Origin: Nocardia jiangxiensis NBRC 101359
GTDB lineage: Bacteria > Actinomycetota > Actinomycetes > Mycobacteriales > Mycobacteriaceae
Reading direction: 5' to 3'
NCBI RefSeq assembly: GCF_000308615.1
Contig: NZ_BAGB01000169.1
Span: forward strand, 1 to 64,000
DNA: 64,000 nt
The position numbers and the translations under genes are program-made. Positions within the stretch are counted from its first letter, which is position 1, and the number at the start of each line of letters is the position of its first letter. This document shows, in pieces, positions 25,266-33,843 of the stretch. Under the pieces are notes generated by a model. That model ran no database searches, had not been told where the DNA came from, and worked only from the letters and a program-made list of their open reading frames with translations.

Positions 25266-26060
25266 ATGACCGAATTCACCGACATCACCTACGAGGTGGA
25301 CAACGGACTGGCGTGGATCACCATCAACCGCCCGGAGCGCTACAACGCCTTCCGCGCGCAGACGGTCGACGAGTTGGTCATGGCATTCAAGCGTGCCTGG
25401 GCGAGCAGTGACGTCGGTGTCATCGCCCTGACCGGTGCCGGCGACAAGGCGTTCTGCGCGGGTGGCGATCAGAAACAGCGCATGGAAACCGGCGACTACG
25501 GTCCGTCCGCCAGCGGGCTGTTCGAGGTCGAGGCTCTGCACCGCGTCATCCGTGACGCCCCCAAGCCCGTCGTCGCGGCGGTCAACGGCCTCGCGATCGG
25601 CGGTGGCCACGTGCTGCACGTGCTGTGCGACCTGACGATCGCCGCCGACACCGCGCAGTTCGGCCAGAACGGTCCTCGCGTCGGTTCCTTCGACGCCGGC
25701 CTGGGCTCGGGCTATCTGGCGCGCGTCGTCGGGGAGAAGCGGGCGCGGGAGATCTGGTTCATGCTCCGCCGGTTGTCGGCGCAGGAGGCCCTGGAGTGGG
25801 GGCTGGTCAACAAGGTCGTTCCCGCCGCCGACCTCAAGGCCGAGGTGCGCGCCTGGGCCGACCAGATGCTCGACTTCTCGCCCACCGCGCTGAAGGTGCT
25901 CAAGCAGTCGATGAACACCGACACCGAGCACTTCGTCAGCATCGGCACAATGGCCTACTCCACATTGGCGATGTTCGGTGAGACACCGGAAGCACAGGAA
26001 GGCATCAACGCCTTCAACGAGAAGCGCAAGCCCGACTTCACGCCGTACCGGGGCAAGTAA
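25266..26060 (+). CDS. Crotonase, BadI/MenB-like ring-cleaving hydrolase or synthase
   Basis: 264 residues. It follows the BadI (2-ketocyclohexanecarboxyl-CoA hydrolase) and MenB branch rather than ordinary hydratases: INRPERYNAFR, AFCAGGDQ, GGGHVLHVLCDLTIA, GQNGPRVGSFDAG and EKRAREIWFM all match that pattern as I remember it. These enzymes make or break a C-C bond by Dieckmann-type chemistry, with an aspartate in GSFD. In a degradative operon, hydrolytic ring opening of a cyclic beta-keto-CoA is more likely than menaquinone synthesis. First gene of a three-gene operon under FadR-like operators. A paralogue is at 34914-35756. Confidence 0.8.
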   Translation: MTEFTDITYEVDNGLAWITINRPERYNAFRAQTVDELVMAFKRAWASSDVGVIALTGAGDKAFCAGGDQKQRMETGDYGPSASGLFEVEALHRVIRDAPKPVVAAVNGLAIGGGHVLHVLCDLTIAADTAQFGQNGPRVGSFDAGLGSGYLARVVGEKRAREIWFMLRRLSAQEALEWGLVNKVVPAADLKAEVRAWADQMLDFSPTALKVLKQSMNTDTEHFVSIGTMAYSTLAMFGETPEAQEGINAFNEKRKPDFTPYRGK

Positions 26061-26061
26061 G

Positions 26062-27198
26062 GTGCAGTTCTCGACAGAACAGCGCGAGTTCGCGGCGGCG
26101 GTCACCGAGTACTGCCGCCGCCACCTCGCGACAGTCGCGCAACGTGACGCGGTCACCGAGGGCGGAAGCCTGTCCAACAGCCCCCAGGTCCTGGCCGATA
26201 TGGCCCGGAACGGGTGGCTGGGGGTTTCGCTCCCCGCGCAATTCGGCGGCGGCGGAGCAGGATTCGTCGACGAGTGCATCTTCCTCGAGGAGTCCGCTCG
26301 CGGCCTGGCGCCGATCACGGGTTACTCGACCGGTCTGACCGCGGCGCAGACGTATATGCGCTGGGGCACCGACGAGCAGAAGAAGACGATCGTCGGCAAT
26401 CTCACCGCAGGCCGCCTCGAGGCCATCGCGCTCAGCGAGCCCGGCGCGGGATCGGACCTGGCCGGGCTGCGGGTCAGCGCCCGCCTCGACGGGGACCGCT
26501 ACCTGATCAACGGCCAGAAGACGTGGATCTCCGCGGCACATGTGGCAGAACACATCCTGGTCCTGACCCGCGAGGACAACTCCGGCAGCAAACATCAGGG
26601 CATGACCTTGTTGATGGTGCCGACCGACGCGCCGGGCCTGACCATCCGCGGTATCCAGACCATGGAAGCGCACACCTGCAACGACGTGTTCTTCAGTGAC
26701 GTCTCGGTGCCGGTCTCCGCGGTCGTGGGCGAACCGCGCAACGCGTGGAAACAACTCATGCGCGGTCTGTCGATCGAACGGCTGATCATCGCCGCGATGA
26801 GCATCGGGGGCGCGCGCCGGGCTCTCGACGACGCGGTCGCCTATGCCCGGGAGCGCGAGCAGTTCGGCCGGACCCTGGCCAGCTTCCAGGCGCTGCGGCA
26901 TCGCCTAGCGGACCTCGCCACCGACATCGAGCTGGCTCGCACGTTCGTCTACGACGTGGCGACCAAGATCGATGCCGGACTCGAGGACGACCTCGCACGC
27001 GAGAGCGCGATGGCCAAGATGCGGTGCACCGAGGTCGCGAAACACGCGACCCTGGAGGCGATGCAGATGATGGGCGGCTACGGCTACGCCCGCGAGTACG
27101 GCATGGAGGGTCAGGTCCGCAGGGCGCTGGCACCTCCGATCTACGGCGGTACCAACGAAATTCAGCGCGAGATCATCGCCAAACACATCGGTTTGTGA
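26062..27198 (+). CDS. Acyl-CoA dehydrogenase
   Basis: 378 residues from a GTG one base after the crotonase stop. Conserved elements: ALSEPGAGSDLAGLR (flavin/substrate region), LINGQKTWISAAHVAE, and the C-terminal YGGTNEIQREIIAKH. The position of the usual catalytic Glu before GT is glycine (YGGT); a Glu in LSIERLIIAA matches the alternative base position of isovaleryl-CoA dehydrogenase-type enzymes. It would introduce an alpha,beta double bond in a branched or cyclic acyl-CoA and pass electrons to ETF. Confidence 0.9.
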   Translation: MQFSTEQREFAAAVTEYCRRHLATVAQRDAVTEGGSLSNSPQVLADMARNGWLGVSLPAQFGGGGAGFVDECIFLEESARGLAPITGYSTGLTAAQTYMRWGTDEQKKTIVGNLTAGRLEAIALSEPGAGSDLAGLRVSARLDGDRYLINGQKTWISAAHVAEHILVLTREDNSGSKHQGMTLLMVPTDAPGLTIRGIQTMEAHTCNDVFFSDVSVPVSAVVGEPRNAWKQLMRGLSIERLIIAAMSIGGARRALDDAVAYAREREQFGRTLASFQALRHRLADLATDIELARTFVYDVATKIDAGLEDDLARESAMAKMRCTEVAKHATLEAMQMMGGYGYAREYGMEGQVRRALAPPIYGGTNEIQREIIAKHIGL

Positions 27199-27235
27199 CC
27201 CGAACGCCGGCACGAACCATCGAGTTACGAGGTAC

Positions 27236-28135
27236 ATGATGACCGAGACGCTATTCTCGCCGACGTTGTTGTCCGGGAAGCGAATCCTGATCACCGGTGG
27301 TGGCACCGGACTCGGCCGCGGCGTGGCGCGGCATCTGGTGGAGCACGGGGCCGAGGTTCATCTGTGGGGACGGCGTGCCGCGGTCCTTGCCGAGGCGGCG
27401 GAGGAGGCATCGGTCTCCCGGCCCGGGTCGGTGCATTACCACACCGTCGACGTCCGGGACTACGAGAACGTCGATGCGACGATGGACCGGATCTGGTCCG
27501 AGCACGGTGCGTTGACGGGTGTGCTGAACAACGCGGCCGCCAACTTCATCGCGCAGACGAAGGACTTGAGCCCCCGCGCTTTCCAGGCCATCACGAGCAC
27601 GGTGATGAACGGTTCCTTCCACACCACCCACGCCGCGGGCAAGCGGTGGATCGCCGACGGCCTGCCCGGCTCGGTCCTGTCGACGCTCACCACGTGGGTG
27701 TGGACGGGATCGGCCTTCGTGGTCCCGTCCGCCATGGCCAAGGCCGCGGTGCATTCGATGACGATGTCCCTGGCCGTGGAGTGGGCCAAGTACGGCATTC
27801 GCGTGAATGCCCTTGCCCCCGGCCCGATTCCGACCGACTACGCCTGGGAGATGCTCAATCCGACCGACAAGTCCTCGGTCGGTGCCACCCAGGCGGATCA
27901 GATCCCGGCCGGGCGCACCGGGACGATCGAGGAGCTGGCCAACCTGACGATGTTCCTGTTCTCGGATGCGTGTGACTACCTGACCGGGCAGACCATCGCC
28001 ATGGACGGCGGGCAGATGCTGGCCGGCCCCGGCACATTCGCGGGCCTGACGAGCCTGACCGATGCCGACTGGCAGCAGATCAAGGAAACCAGCAAGGCCG
28101 CCTCGGAGTCCAGCAAGGCGCAGCGAAGCGTGTGA
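27236..28135 (+). CDS. SDR oxidoreductase, 2,4-dienoyl-CoA reductase-like
   Basis: 299 residues; a second ATG follows the first directly. Cofactor loop TGGGTGLGRGVARHL, NNAAANFI, and a LAPGPIPTDYAWEML segment typical of dienoyl-CoA reductases of the SDR type. The usual YxxxK catalytic pair is replaced by SAMAK, as in that subgroup, where a lysine acts without tyrosine. It would reduce a dienoyl-CoA with NADPH during oxidation of unsaturated or cyclic acids. Last gene of the operon starting at 25266. Confidence 0.8.
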   Translation: MMTETLFSPTLLSGKRILITGGGTGLGRGVARHLVEHGAEVHLWGRRAAVLAEAAEEASVSRPGSVHYHTVDVRDYENVDATMDRIWSEHGALTGVLNNAAANFIAQTKDLSPRAFQAITSTVMNGSFHTTHAAGKRWIADGLPGSVLSTLTTWVWTGSAFVVPSAMAKAAVHSMTMSLAVEWAKYGIRVNALAPGPIPTDYAWEMLNPTDKSSVGATQADQIPAGRTGTIEELANLTMFLFSDACDYLTGQTIAMDGGQMLAGPGTFAGLTSLTDADWQQIKETSKAASESSKAQRSV

Positions 28136-28156
28136 GCCGATCGGTTCGCAAAACGA

Positions 28157-28191
28157 GAAAGGGTGCGCATCCACAAGATGCGCACCCTTTC
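28157..28191. terminator. Terminator hairpin, operon end at 28135
   Basis: GAAAGGGTGCGCATC and its complement GATGCGCACCCTTTC are separated by five bases. It is the first of two hairpins between convergent operons and lies 21 bp after the SDR stop. Confidence 0.85.
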
Positions 28192-28217
28192 CCGTTCCCC
28201 GCCTCGATCGGATCGGA

Positions 28218-28253
28218 CCGTGGGTTCCCCCGACAGCATGGGGGAACCCACGG
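28218..28253. terminator. Second terminator hairpin between convergent operons
   Basis: CCGTGGGTTCCCCC and GGGGGAACCCACGG form a perfect 14-bp stem with an 8-base loop. It ends 4 bp before the stop codon of the minus-strand operon that runs from 32858 to 28257, so it probably ends that transcript. Confidence 0.85.
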
Positions 28254-28256
28254 CGG

Positions 28257-29279
28257 TCAGAGCGACGGCCGATACCGGTACTTGCTGCTGCGGGTCGAGG
28301 CGAATTCGAAGATCCCCGAACCGCGTACGTCGCCGAGCGTGAACGTGCACAGCCGGTCGGTCAGCGCCGAATCGAGCGAGCGCGGCGACACCGAACCGTC
28401 CAACGCGTAACGATCCGATTCGATGTGATCGACCCCTGCCGAAACACCATGGTGGCCACCGTAACCGGCGCCCGCCATGTAGCCTCCGCGCGCGCGACCG
28501 TCGGCATGCACGACGTACCGCTCCCCCGCCGCGGTCTCGACCGCGACATCCCCCTCGACCAGATCGAGATCGGGGGTGAAGACCAGGGCGTGGCGGACAT
28601 CGGTGATCGGATCCAGCACACCGCTCTCGTGCATCACGGCCCCCTCGAGCAGAATCCTTTCCTGCGCACGGGTTTCCACGAGCAGGAAGCCGATCGAGAA
28701 GTCCGGGAACTGGGCTTGATACCAGATGTGCAGTCCCTGGCCCCCGGACATCGTGCGCACGCCTCGGGAGCGGTCCCGCTGCCCGTACCAGTTGTCCACG
28801 TCGTATCGCCGGTCCCCGACGCGCAACGTGCCCTCGTATCGGCCGGACTGGAACAGGTGATCGAACGAGGTGCGTTCGGAGGAGGTGTTCGTCACCGCCA
28901 CCTCACCGAACCACGCGGGCGTGCGCGCGTGCCAGGTCAGATCGAATTCGGCGTCGATCTCGTTGGGGCCCAAGTGAAGCCGCCACAGTTCGTTCGGCTT
29001 AACCACCTCGAACCGGAACGGACCGGCGCCGTCCCGGTTCGTGGCGCTCAGCAGTGTGGAGAAGCGCAGATTCCGCTGCTCGCTCTCACCGCTGACCACC
29101 ACGAACCCGTCCGCGGTGTCCTTGGCCGGGTAGATCCCGAAGCCCATGATCACCGAGGGCGCGAGGGCATCGGCCGGATGCAGGTTGAACATCAGCCGAT
29201 CGAAGAAACCGCTCGGCAGATCGGACACCTCGGGCCCGACCAGCGGATCGTGAAAGGTGCGGCCAGATGTACTTGCCAT
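28257..29279 (-). CDS. CrtC/lipocalin-like protein (DUF7064/DUF7065 type)
   Basis: 340 residues. No signal peptide. The sequence is rich in beta-strand patterns (FDLTWHARTP, VDNWYGQRDRSRGV, ALDGSVSPRS) and contains the NWYGQRDRSRG element that corresponds to the GMDHSWGPR element of the related protein at 57319. From memory these belong to the group split in Pfam as DUF7064/DUF7065, related to hydroxyneurosporene synthase (CrtC) double-lipocalin folds that bind or hydrate hydrophobic molecules. It is last in an operon with three crotonases and an APH kinase; the same kinase/CrtC-like pairing recurs at 57319-59557. Confidence 0.68.
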   Translation of the reverse strand: MASTSGRTFHDPLVGPEVSDLPSGFFDRLMFNLHPADALAPSVIMGFGIYPAKDTADGFVVVSGESEQRNLRFSTLLSATNRDGAGPFRFEVVKPNELWRLHLGPNEIDAEFDLTWHARTPAWFGEVAVTNTSSERTSFDHLFQSGRYEGTLRVGDRRYDVDNWYGQRDRSRGVRTMSGGQGLHIWYQAQFPDFSIGFLLVETRAQERILLEGAVMHESGVLDPITDVRHALVFTPDLDLVEGDVAVETAAGERYVVHADGRARGGYMAGAGYGGHHGVSAGVDHIESDRYALDGSVSPRSLDSALTDRLCTFTLGDVRGSGIFEFASTRSSKYRYRPSL

Positions 29280-29322
29280 CGAAACTCCTTGTGGGTCGGG
29301 CGCGATGCGCCGAATCGCACGG

Positions 29323-30369
29323 CTACTGCCGGGTGACGGCCTCGGCGCTCGCCAATCCCGCGGCGTGGCGCGCGTCTTCGAGGAAGCTGCGCACCAGGGC
29401 GGGATCGGAGTAGTAGGGGTCGCCGATCCCGTCGAGTACACGGCGTCGGCTGTATTCGTACAGGACAGCCAGTTTCCACAGCGCGAGTGTCGTATACCAG
29501 GTGAGATTGCCGAGGTCTCGTCCCGTCCGATCGCGGTACCGTTGCACGAGTTCGGCTTTCGAGGGATACCCGTCCTCGAGCATCGCGGCGCCGAGTTCGG
29601 CGGTCGGATTCATCGACCGGCCCGGTTCGGGGACCGTGGCCAGCAGGTAACCGACGTCGAGCAGCGGATCACCGATCGTCGCGAGTTCCCAATCGAGCAC
29701 CGCCTGAATCCGGCCCGGGTTATCCGGTGCGAGTACGACATTGCCGATCCGGAAATCGCAGTGGATGAGCGCCGCATCCGATTCCGGCGGCGTATTCGCA
29801 GCCAGCCACGCATCGACATCGGCGAAATCGGGCGGTGGATTGCCGTCCTCGTCCGCGACGAGACGGCGCATCCGTTGCAGGTGCCGGGCATTGAAACCCT
29901 CGGGGCGGCCGAGCCGTTCGAGTCCTACCGCGCGCCAATCCACCTCGTGTAGATCCGCGAGCGTATCGATCATGCTGTAGCCGACCGATCGCCGTTGATC
30001 GGGCGTGTCCAGCGGCGCGGGGGTACGCACGGTGACCACCGGGCCCGGGGCGAAGCTCATCACATAGAAGGGCACATCCAGCACCTCGCCCTCCTGGGCA
30101 ACAGCCAGGACCTCCGGTACGGGAACAGCGGTGGAGTGCATCGCGGTCAGCAGTTTCGCTTCCCTGAGCATGTCGTTGGCGCCCGGGGGAATCGGCGGCG
30201 GCGGCGGACGGCGCACGACCACGCTGGTGTCGCCGCCGGTGACCAGGAAGGTCAGGTTCGAATGCCCGTCCCCGATGCCCCTGGTCGTGATCGGCCCCGA
30301 CAGGATCTCGTGGCCGATCAGGAACTCCTGCAGCGCGTGACGAGTTTCAGGGGTCCAGTCCCAGCTCAT
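29323..30369 (-). CDS. APH-family phosphotransferase, ACAD10/11- and LvaA-like kinase
   Basis: 348 residues. The kinase core is clear: a nucleotide-binding N-lobe (GDGHSNLTFLV, VVVRRPPP), the catalytic loop HCDFRIGNVVL and the metal-binding LDWELATIGDPLLDVG. This subgroup matches the kinase half of mammalian ACAD10/ACAD11 and the bacterial LvaA, which phosphorylate the hydroxyl of 4-hydroxyacyl-CoAs so that phosphate can be eliminated. Antibiotic resistance is unlikely here. The gene sits 8 bp from a crotonase stop inside a beta-oxidation operon. Substrate is inferred only. Confidence 0.83.
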   Translation of the reverse strand: MSWDWTPETRHALQEFLIGHEILSGPITTRGIGDGHSNLTFLVTGGDTSVVVRRPPPPPIPPGANDMLREAKLLTAMHSTAVPVPEVLAVAQEGEVLDVPFYVMSFAPGPVVTVRTPAPLDTPDQRRSVGYSMIDTLADLHEVDWRAVGLERLGRPEGFNARHLQRMRRLVADEDGNPPPDFADVDAWLAANTPPESDAALIHCDFRIGNVVLAPDNPGRIQAVLDWELATIGDPLLDVGYLLATVPEPGRSMNPTAELGAAMLEDGYPSKAELVQRYRDRTGRDLGNLTWYTTLALWKLAVLYEYSRRRVLDGIGDPYYSDPALVRSFLEDARHAAGLASAEAVTRQ

Positions 30370-30376
30370 CCTCGGC

Positions 30377-31186
30377 TCACCGACCGGTGAACTGTGGGCT
30401 GCGCTTCTCCTTGAAGGCGGCCAGAGCTTCGGGCATGTCCTCGGTTCTGGTCAGCAGGGCCTGACCGCGGTTCTCGAGTTCGAGAGCCGCCTCGTAGGAG
30501 CCGATTTCGGTGTTGCGCTGGATGGCGCGCTTGGACATCCGCACGCCGCCGGGTGAGTTCTGCGCGATCTGCCGCGCCATGGCCAGCGCCTCGTCCAGCA
30601 GTTGTTCCGAGGGCACCACGCGGTTGACCAGGCCGATCCGCTGTGCCTCGTCCGCCTCGACAATGCGTGCGGTGTAACCGATTTCTGCGGCGCGGGCCGG
30701 GCCGACCAGACGCGCGAGGTTGAACGATGTACCGAGTTCACCGATCGACAGCCCGACCTTGACGAACGCGGCGCTCATCTTGAGAGTCGGTGCGGCGAGG
30801 CGGATATCGGCGGCCAGCGCCAGCGCCATGCCGCCACCGGTGGCCGGGCCGTGAATGGCGGCGATCACCGGAAACGGCAGGTGCCGGAGCGACTGGATAC
30901 CGCCGGTCGCGGTCTCCTGGAACTTGAGGAATTCCCGGACGCCCATTTCGGTGATCACATGGATCTCGTCGAGGTCGAATCCGGCGCAGAAGGCACGCTC
31001 GCCCGCCCCGGTCACGACCAGCGCGCGCAATCCGCTGTCCCGCAACGCCCGCCCCGCGGCCAGGTACTCGTGGAACATCCTGACGGTCTGCGAGTTCAAC
31101 CGGTCGGGTCGGTTGATGCGCAGGACACCGAGGTCCGGCTCGACCTCCTCGAAGGTCAGCGTCTCCAGAACGGGAAAATCAATCAT
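30377..31186 (-). CDS. Enoyl-CoA hydratase/isomerase family protein
   Basis: 269 residues, full-length crotonase. The oxyanion GGGMALALAADIR lacks the first hydratase glutamate (alanine instead). The second position reads AAFVKVGL, and a glutamate appears in IGELGTS. This places it with isomerase- or hydrolase-like crotonases rather than standard hydratases. It is about 60 percent alike by eye to the next gene and probably a tandem duplicate. Third crotonase gene of the operon from 32858. Confidence 0.87.
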   Translation of the reverse strand: MIDFPVLETLTFEEVEPDLGVLRINRPDRLNSQTVRMFHEYLAAGRALRDSGLRALVVTGAGERAFCAGFDLDEIHVITEMGVREFLKFQETATGGIQSLRHLPFPVIAAIHGPATGGGMALALAADIRLAAPTLKMSAAFVKVGLSIGELGTSFNLARLVGPARAAEIGYTARIVEADEAQRIGLVNRVVPSEQLLDEALAMARQIAQNSPGGVRMSKRAIQRNTEIGSYEAALELENRGQALLTRTEDMPEALAAFKEKRSPQFTGR

Positions 31187-31219
31187 GTCTCGGCCTCACG
31201 TCGTGTGTGTTCAGCTGTG

Positions 31220-32029
31220 CTAGTTGCCCACGAAGACGGGCTTGCGCTTCTCTTTGAATGCGGTCAGCGCCTCGGCCATGTCGAGAGTCCGGGTCAGCAG
31301 CGCCTGACCTCGGTTCTCGAGCTCGATCGCGGCGGCATACGAGCCGACCTCGAGGTTGGCCTGCAACGCACGCTTCGACAACTGCACCCCACCTGGCGAA
31401 TTCGCGACGATCTGGTCTGCGAGCGCGAGTGCGTCGGAGACGACATCGCCCTCGCCGACCGAGTTGACGATGCCCATTTCCGCCGCCTCGGTGGCGTCCA
31501 CGATCCTTCCGGTGAAGCAGATCTCGCTGGTCTTGGCCGGCCCGATCAGGCGGGTCAGCAGCCAGGAAGTGCCCAGATCGCCCGCGGACAGGCCGATTCG
31601 CACGAAGGCTGCGTTGAACTTCGCCGCAGGACCGGCCAGGCGGATGTCGGCGGCGAGCGCCAAGGCCAGGCCGCCGCCCGCCGCCGGGCCGTTCACCGCG
31701 GCGATGACCGGCACCCGCAGTGAACGAATCGCGCTGAGCGCCCGCGCGGCGCGCTCCTGCTGATCGAGCATGCCCAGTGCGCCCAGGCTCGGCAGCGCAT
31801 CGGCGTCGGCGAGGTCGTAGCCGGAGCAGAACGCCTTGCCCGCGCCGGTCACGATGACGACGCGGCAATCGTCCTCGGTCTCCAGCCCCCAGGCGAGCCG
31901 CTCGAGTTCGACGAACATGGTGTTGGTCATCGCGTTGTAGCGGTCGGGCCGGTTCAGCGTGACCACGACGACCCCAGGCCGGACCTGCTCGGCGAGCAGG
32001 GTTTCGAAACGTTCTTCCAGGGTTTTCAT
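31220..32029 (-). CDS. Enoyl-CoA hydratase/isomerase family protein
   Basis: 269 residues. Crotonase fold with GAGKAFCSGYDLAD, PAAGGGLALALAADIR and AGDLGTSWLLTRLIG. Both standard hydratase glutamates are missing; an aspartate stands at the position where the neighbour at 30377 has glutamate (AGDLG against IGELG). Tandem paralogue of that gene, with matching C-termini (LLTRTLDMAEALTAFKEKRK). Reaction uncertain: isomerisation of a double bond, or hydratase on an unusual substrate. Confidence 0.87.
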   Translation of the reverse strand: MKTLEERFETLLAEQVRPGVVVVTLNRPDRYNAMTNTMFVELERLAWGLETEDDCRVVIVTGAGKAFCSGYDLADADALPSLGALGMLDQQERAARALSAIRSLRVPVIAAVNGPAAGGGLALALAADIRLAGPAAKFNAAFVRIGLSAGDLGTSWLLTRLIGPAKTSEICFTGRIVDATEAAEMGIVNSVGEGDVVSDALALADQIVANSPGGVQLSKRALQANLEVGSYAAAIELENRGQALLTRTLDMAEALTAFKEKRKPVFVGN

Positions 32030-32075
32030 CCGGGCTCCTAACGAAGTGGACCAGGTGGGAACTAGCAGATCGCGA

Positions 32076-32858
32076 CTAGCGGAACTGCGGCTTGCGCTTC
32101 TCGACGAACGCGGTGATGCCTTCGGCCGCCTCGCCGTCCTCGAACAGCGCCTGGATCTGATCGACCTCGTACCGTGCGCCCTGCGCGAGCGGCAGGTCGA
32201 ACGCTGCGTCCACGGTGCGCACCACTGCCAGCTGGGCCGGCAGCGACGGGCCGAGCAGGCCGCGGGCCCACGCCAACGCGGCCTCGGTGGCGGGGCCGTC
32301 GGTCAACCGATCCACCAGGCCGATCCGGAATGCCTCCTCGGCCTCCACCTGCCGGGCGGTCAGCATGATGTCCAGAGCTCGGCCCCGGCCCACGAGCCTC
32401 GGGAGACGCTGAGTACCACCGGCACCGGGGATCAGCCCGAGTTTGACCTCCGGCAACCCGAATCTGCCACCGGGACCTGCGACGCGGAGTGTGCAGGCCA
32501 TGGCGAGCTCGAGGCCGCCGCCCAGCGCCACCCCGTCGACTGCGGCGATGGAGATCCACGGCGCCGCCGCGAGTCGATCATTGACCTCGCGCATCCGGTC
32601 GCCATACGCGGTGAAGGTCTCGGCGTCGATCGTGGACAGATGCTTGATGTCGGCGCCCGCGGCGAAGAATCCGGGCAGGGCGGAGCCGATCACCATGACC
32701 TTCACACCCCCTGCCTTCTCGGCGGCATCCATCGCGAGGTGCAGGCCGTCCAGCAGCGGGATACCCAATGCGTTCGCCGGTGGCCGCTGCAGGGTCACCA
32801 CCGTGATTCCCGGTTCGACCGTCTCCCAGGTGACCACGTCCTGTGCCAGCTCTGCCAC
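32076..32858 (-). CDS. Enoyl-CoA hydratase, BadK-like
   Basis: 260 residues. It retains both catalytic glutamates of true hydratases: GGGLELAMAC and FGLPEVKLGLIPGAGGTQRL. It should add water across an alpha,beta double bond of an acyl-CoA. First gene of the crotonase/kinase operon, with a FadR-like operator 98 bp upstream. With the BadH-like SDR and BadI-like crotonase encoded at 34914-36522 it supplies the hydration step of cyclohexenecarboxyl-CoA-type oxidation. Confidence 0.88.
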   Translation of the reverse strand: MAELAQDVVTWETVEPGITVVTLQRPPANALGIPLLDGLHLAMDAAEKAGGVKVMVIGSALPGFFAAGADIKHLSTIDAETFTAYGDRMREVNDRLAAAPWISIAAVDGVALGGGLELAMACTLRVAGPGGRFGLPEVKLGLIPGAGGTQRLPRLVGRGRALDIMLTARQVEAEEAFRIGLVDRLTDGPATEAALAWARGLLGPSLPAQLAVVRTVDAAFDLPLAQGARYEVDQIQALFEDGEAAEGITAFVEKRKPQFR

Positions 32859-32955
32859 GTCGTCCTCGCATTTCAGCTTGTTGTCGACACCGCTGCGGCC
32901 GACTCCTTCCCCTCGGAAACTAGCTATTCCGACAGGTCTAAGTCAACCATTATTT

Positions 32956-32966
32956 TGGTATGACCA
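32956..32966. promoter_or_regulatory. FadR-like operator, copy 4
   Basis: TGGTATGACCA matches 9 of 10 fixed bases. It lies between the divergent crotonase operon and the GntR/FCD gene and is extended to TTTTGGTATGACCAAAA, a nearly perfect 17-bp palindrome. It probably controls the crotonase operon. Confidence 0.75.
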
Positions 32967-33026
32967 AAATACCTCCGGCCCCCGAGAACTGCAAACTCGC
33001 ATGGCAGGACTCTTTGCTGATAGATT

Positions 33027-33037
33027 AGGTACGACCA
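33027..33037. promoter_or_regulatory. FadR-like operator, copy 5 (autoregulation)
   Basis: AGGTACGACCA matches 8 of 10 fixed bases and lies 22 bp before the ATG of the GntR/FCD regulator, as expected for a self-repressing gene. Confidence 0.65.
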
Positions 33038-33059
33038 AATACACAGAAAGCAGGTAACG

Positions 33060-33833
33060 ATGCCCGACTCGCCCTCGACGAGCACGGTTGCGCGGCACCC
33101 TGTTCAGCTGCAGCCGATGCAGGTACCCAAGGCATCGGATGTCCTCGCCAACGACCTCCGCGAGCGCATCCTGCGTGGCGAATTCCCGTCCGGTACCGCA
33201 TTGCCACCCGAACGCGAACTGGTTTCTCAGACGCAGATGAGCCGAACAACGGTCCGCGAAGCGCTCCGGATCCTCGAGGTTCAGGGCCTCGTGGTCATCA
33301 AGACCGGGCGATCCGGTGGTGCGTTCGTCCAGCAGCCCGGCGGCGACGCCGTGGCCTCCTCGGTCAGTCTGCTCATCCGCGGTCAGCAGTTGCGGCTGAC
33401 CGCACTGCTGGAGACCCGCGAAGCGATCGAGCCCGCCTGTGCCGCCCTGGCCGCGAAGTACCGCACCGACGACGACCTCGCTGCCCTGGATGCGGCCAAC
33501 ACTCTGCTGGGCGATCTGGAAATCCCGCTCGAACAGTTTCTGCAGGCCAACGTGGACTGGCATCTCGCAGTGGCGACCGCGAGCCACAACGAGCTGCTCA
33601 CCGGCTTCATGACCGCACTGTCGAATGCCATCTACAGCTCGACGGAGAACACCGCCTTCGTCGACGACGAGGTGCGCAAGACCACCTACAAGGCGCACAA
33701 GACGATCACCGACGCCATCCGCGCGGGCGACCCTGCGGTCGCCACGCGACGGATGACCAAGCACGTCCACGGTTACGCCGAAGCCGTGGTCCAGGTCGAG
33801 CAGCGTACCGAGATCGAGCTGCGCGAAGGCTGA
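33060..33833 (+). CDS. GntR/FadR-subfamily regulator with FCD domain
   Basis: 257 residues. Winged helix at about 25-90, with LPPERELVSQTQMSRTTVREALR and TGRSGGAFV. An all-helical FCD domain follows (about 100-245) with metal-site residues in ANVDWHLAVA and in two later histidines (KAHKTI, TKHVHGY). FCD regulators bind acids or acyl-CoA-like effectors. Classical E. coli FadR recognises a TGGTNNGACCA-type core, and twelve such sites lie in this window, two of them flanking this promoter region. It is the natural candidate for the regional repressor. Binding is inferred, not shown. Confidence 0.9.
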   Translation: MPDSPSTSTVARHPVQLQPMQVPKASDVLANDLRERILRGEFPSGTALPPERELVSQTQMSRTTVREALRILEVQGLVVIKTGRSGGAFVQQPGGDAVASSVSLLIRGQQLRLTALLETREAIEPACAALAAKYRTDDDLAALDAANTLLGDLEIPLEQFLQANVDWHLAVATASHNELLTGFMTALSNAIYSSTENTAFVDDEVRKTTYKAHKTITDAIRAGDPAVATRRMTKHVHGYAEAVVQVEQRTEIELREG

Positions 33834-33843
33834 ACGCCTGGCT

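Noticed and set aside
29323..30369. Reading the APH-type genes as aminoglycoside resistance.
   Set aside because: All three sit in acyl-CoA or alcohol catabolic operons and match the LvaA/ACAD10-11 pattern; no resistance context is present.
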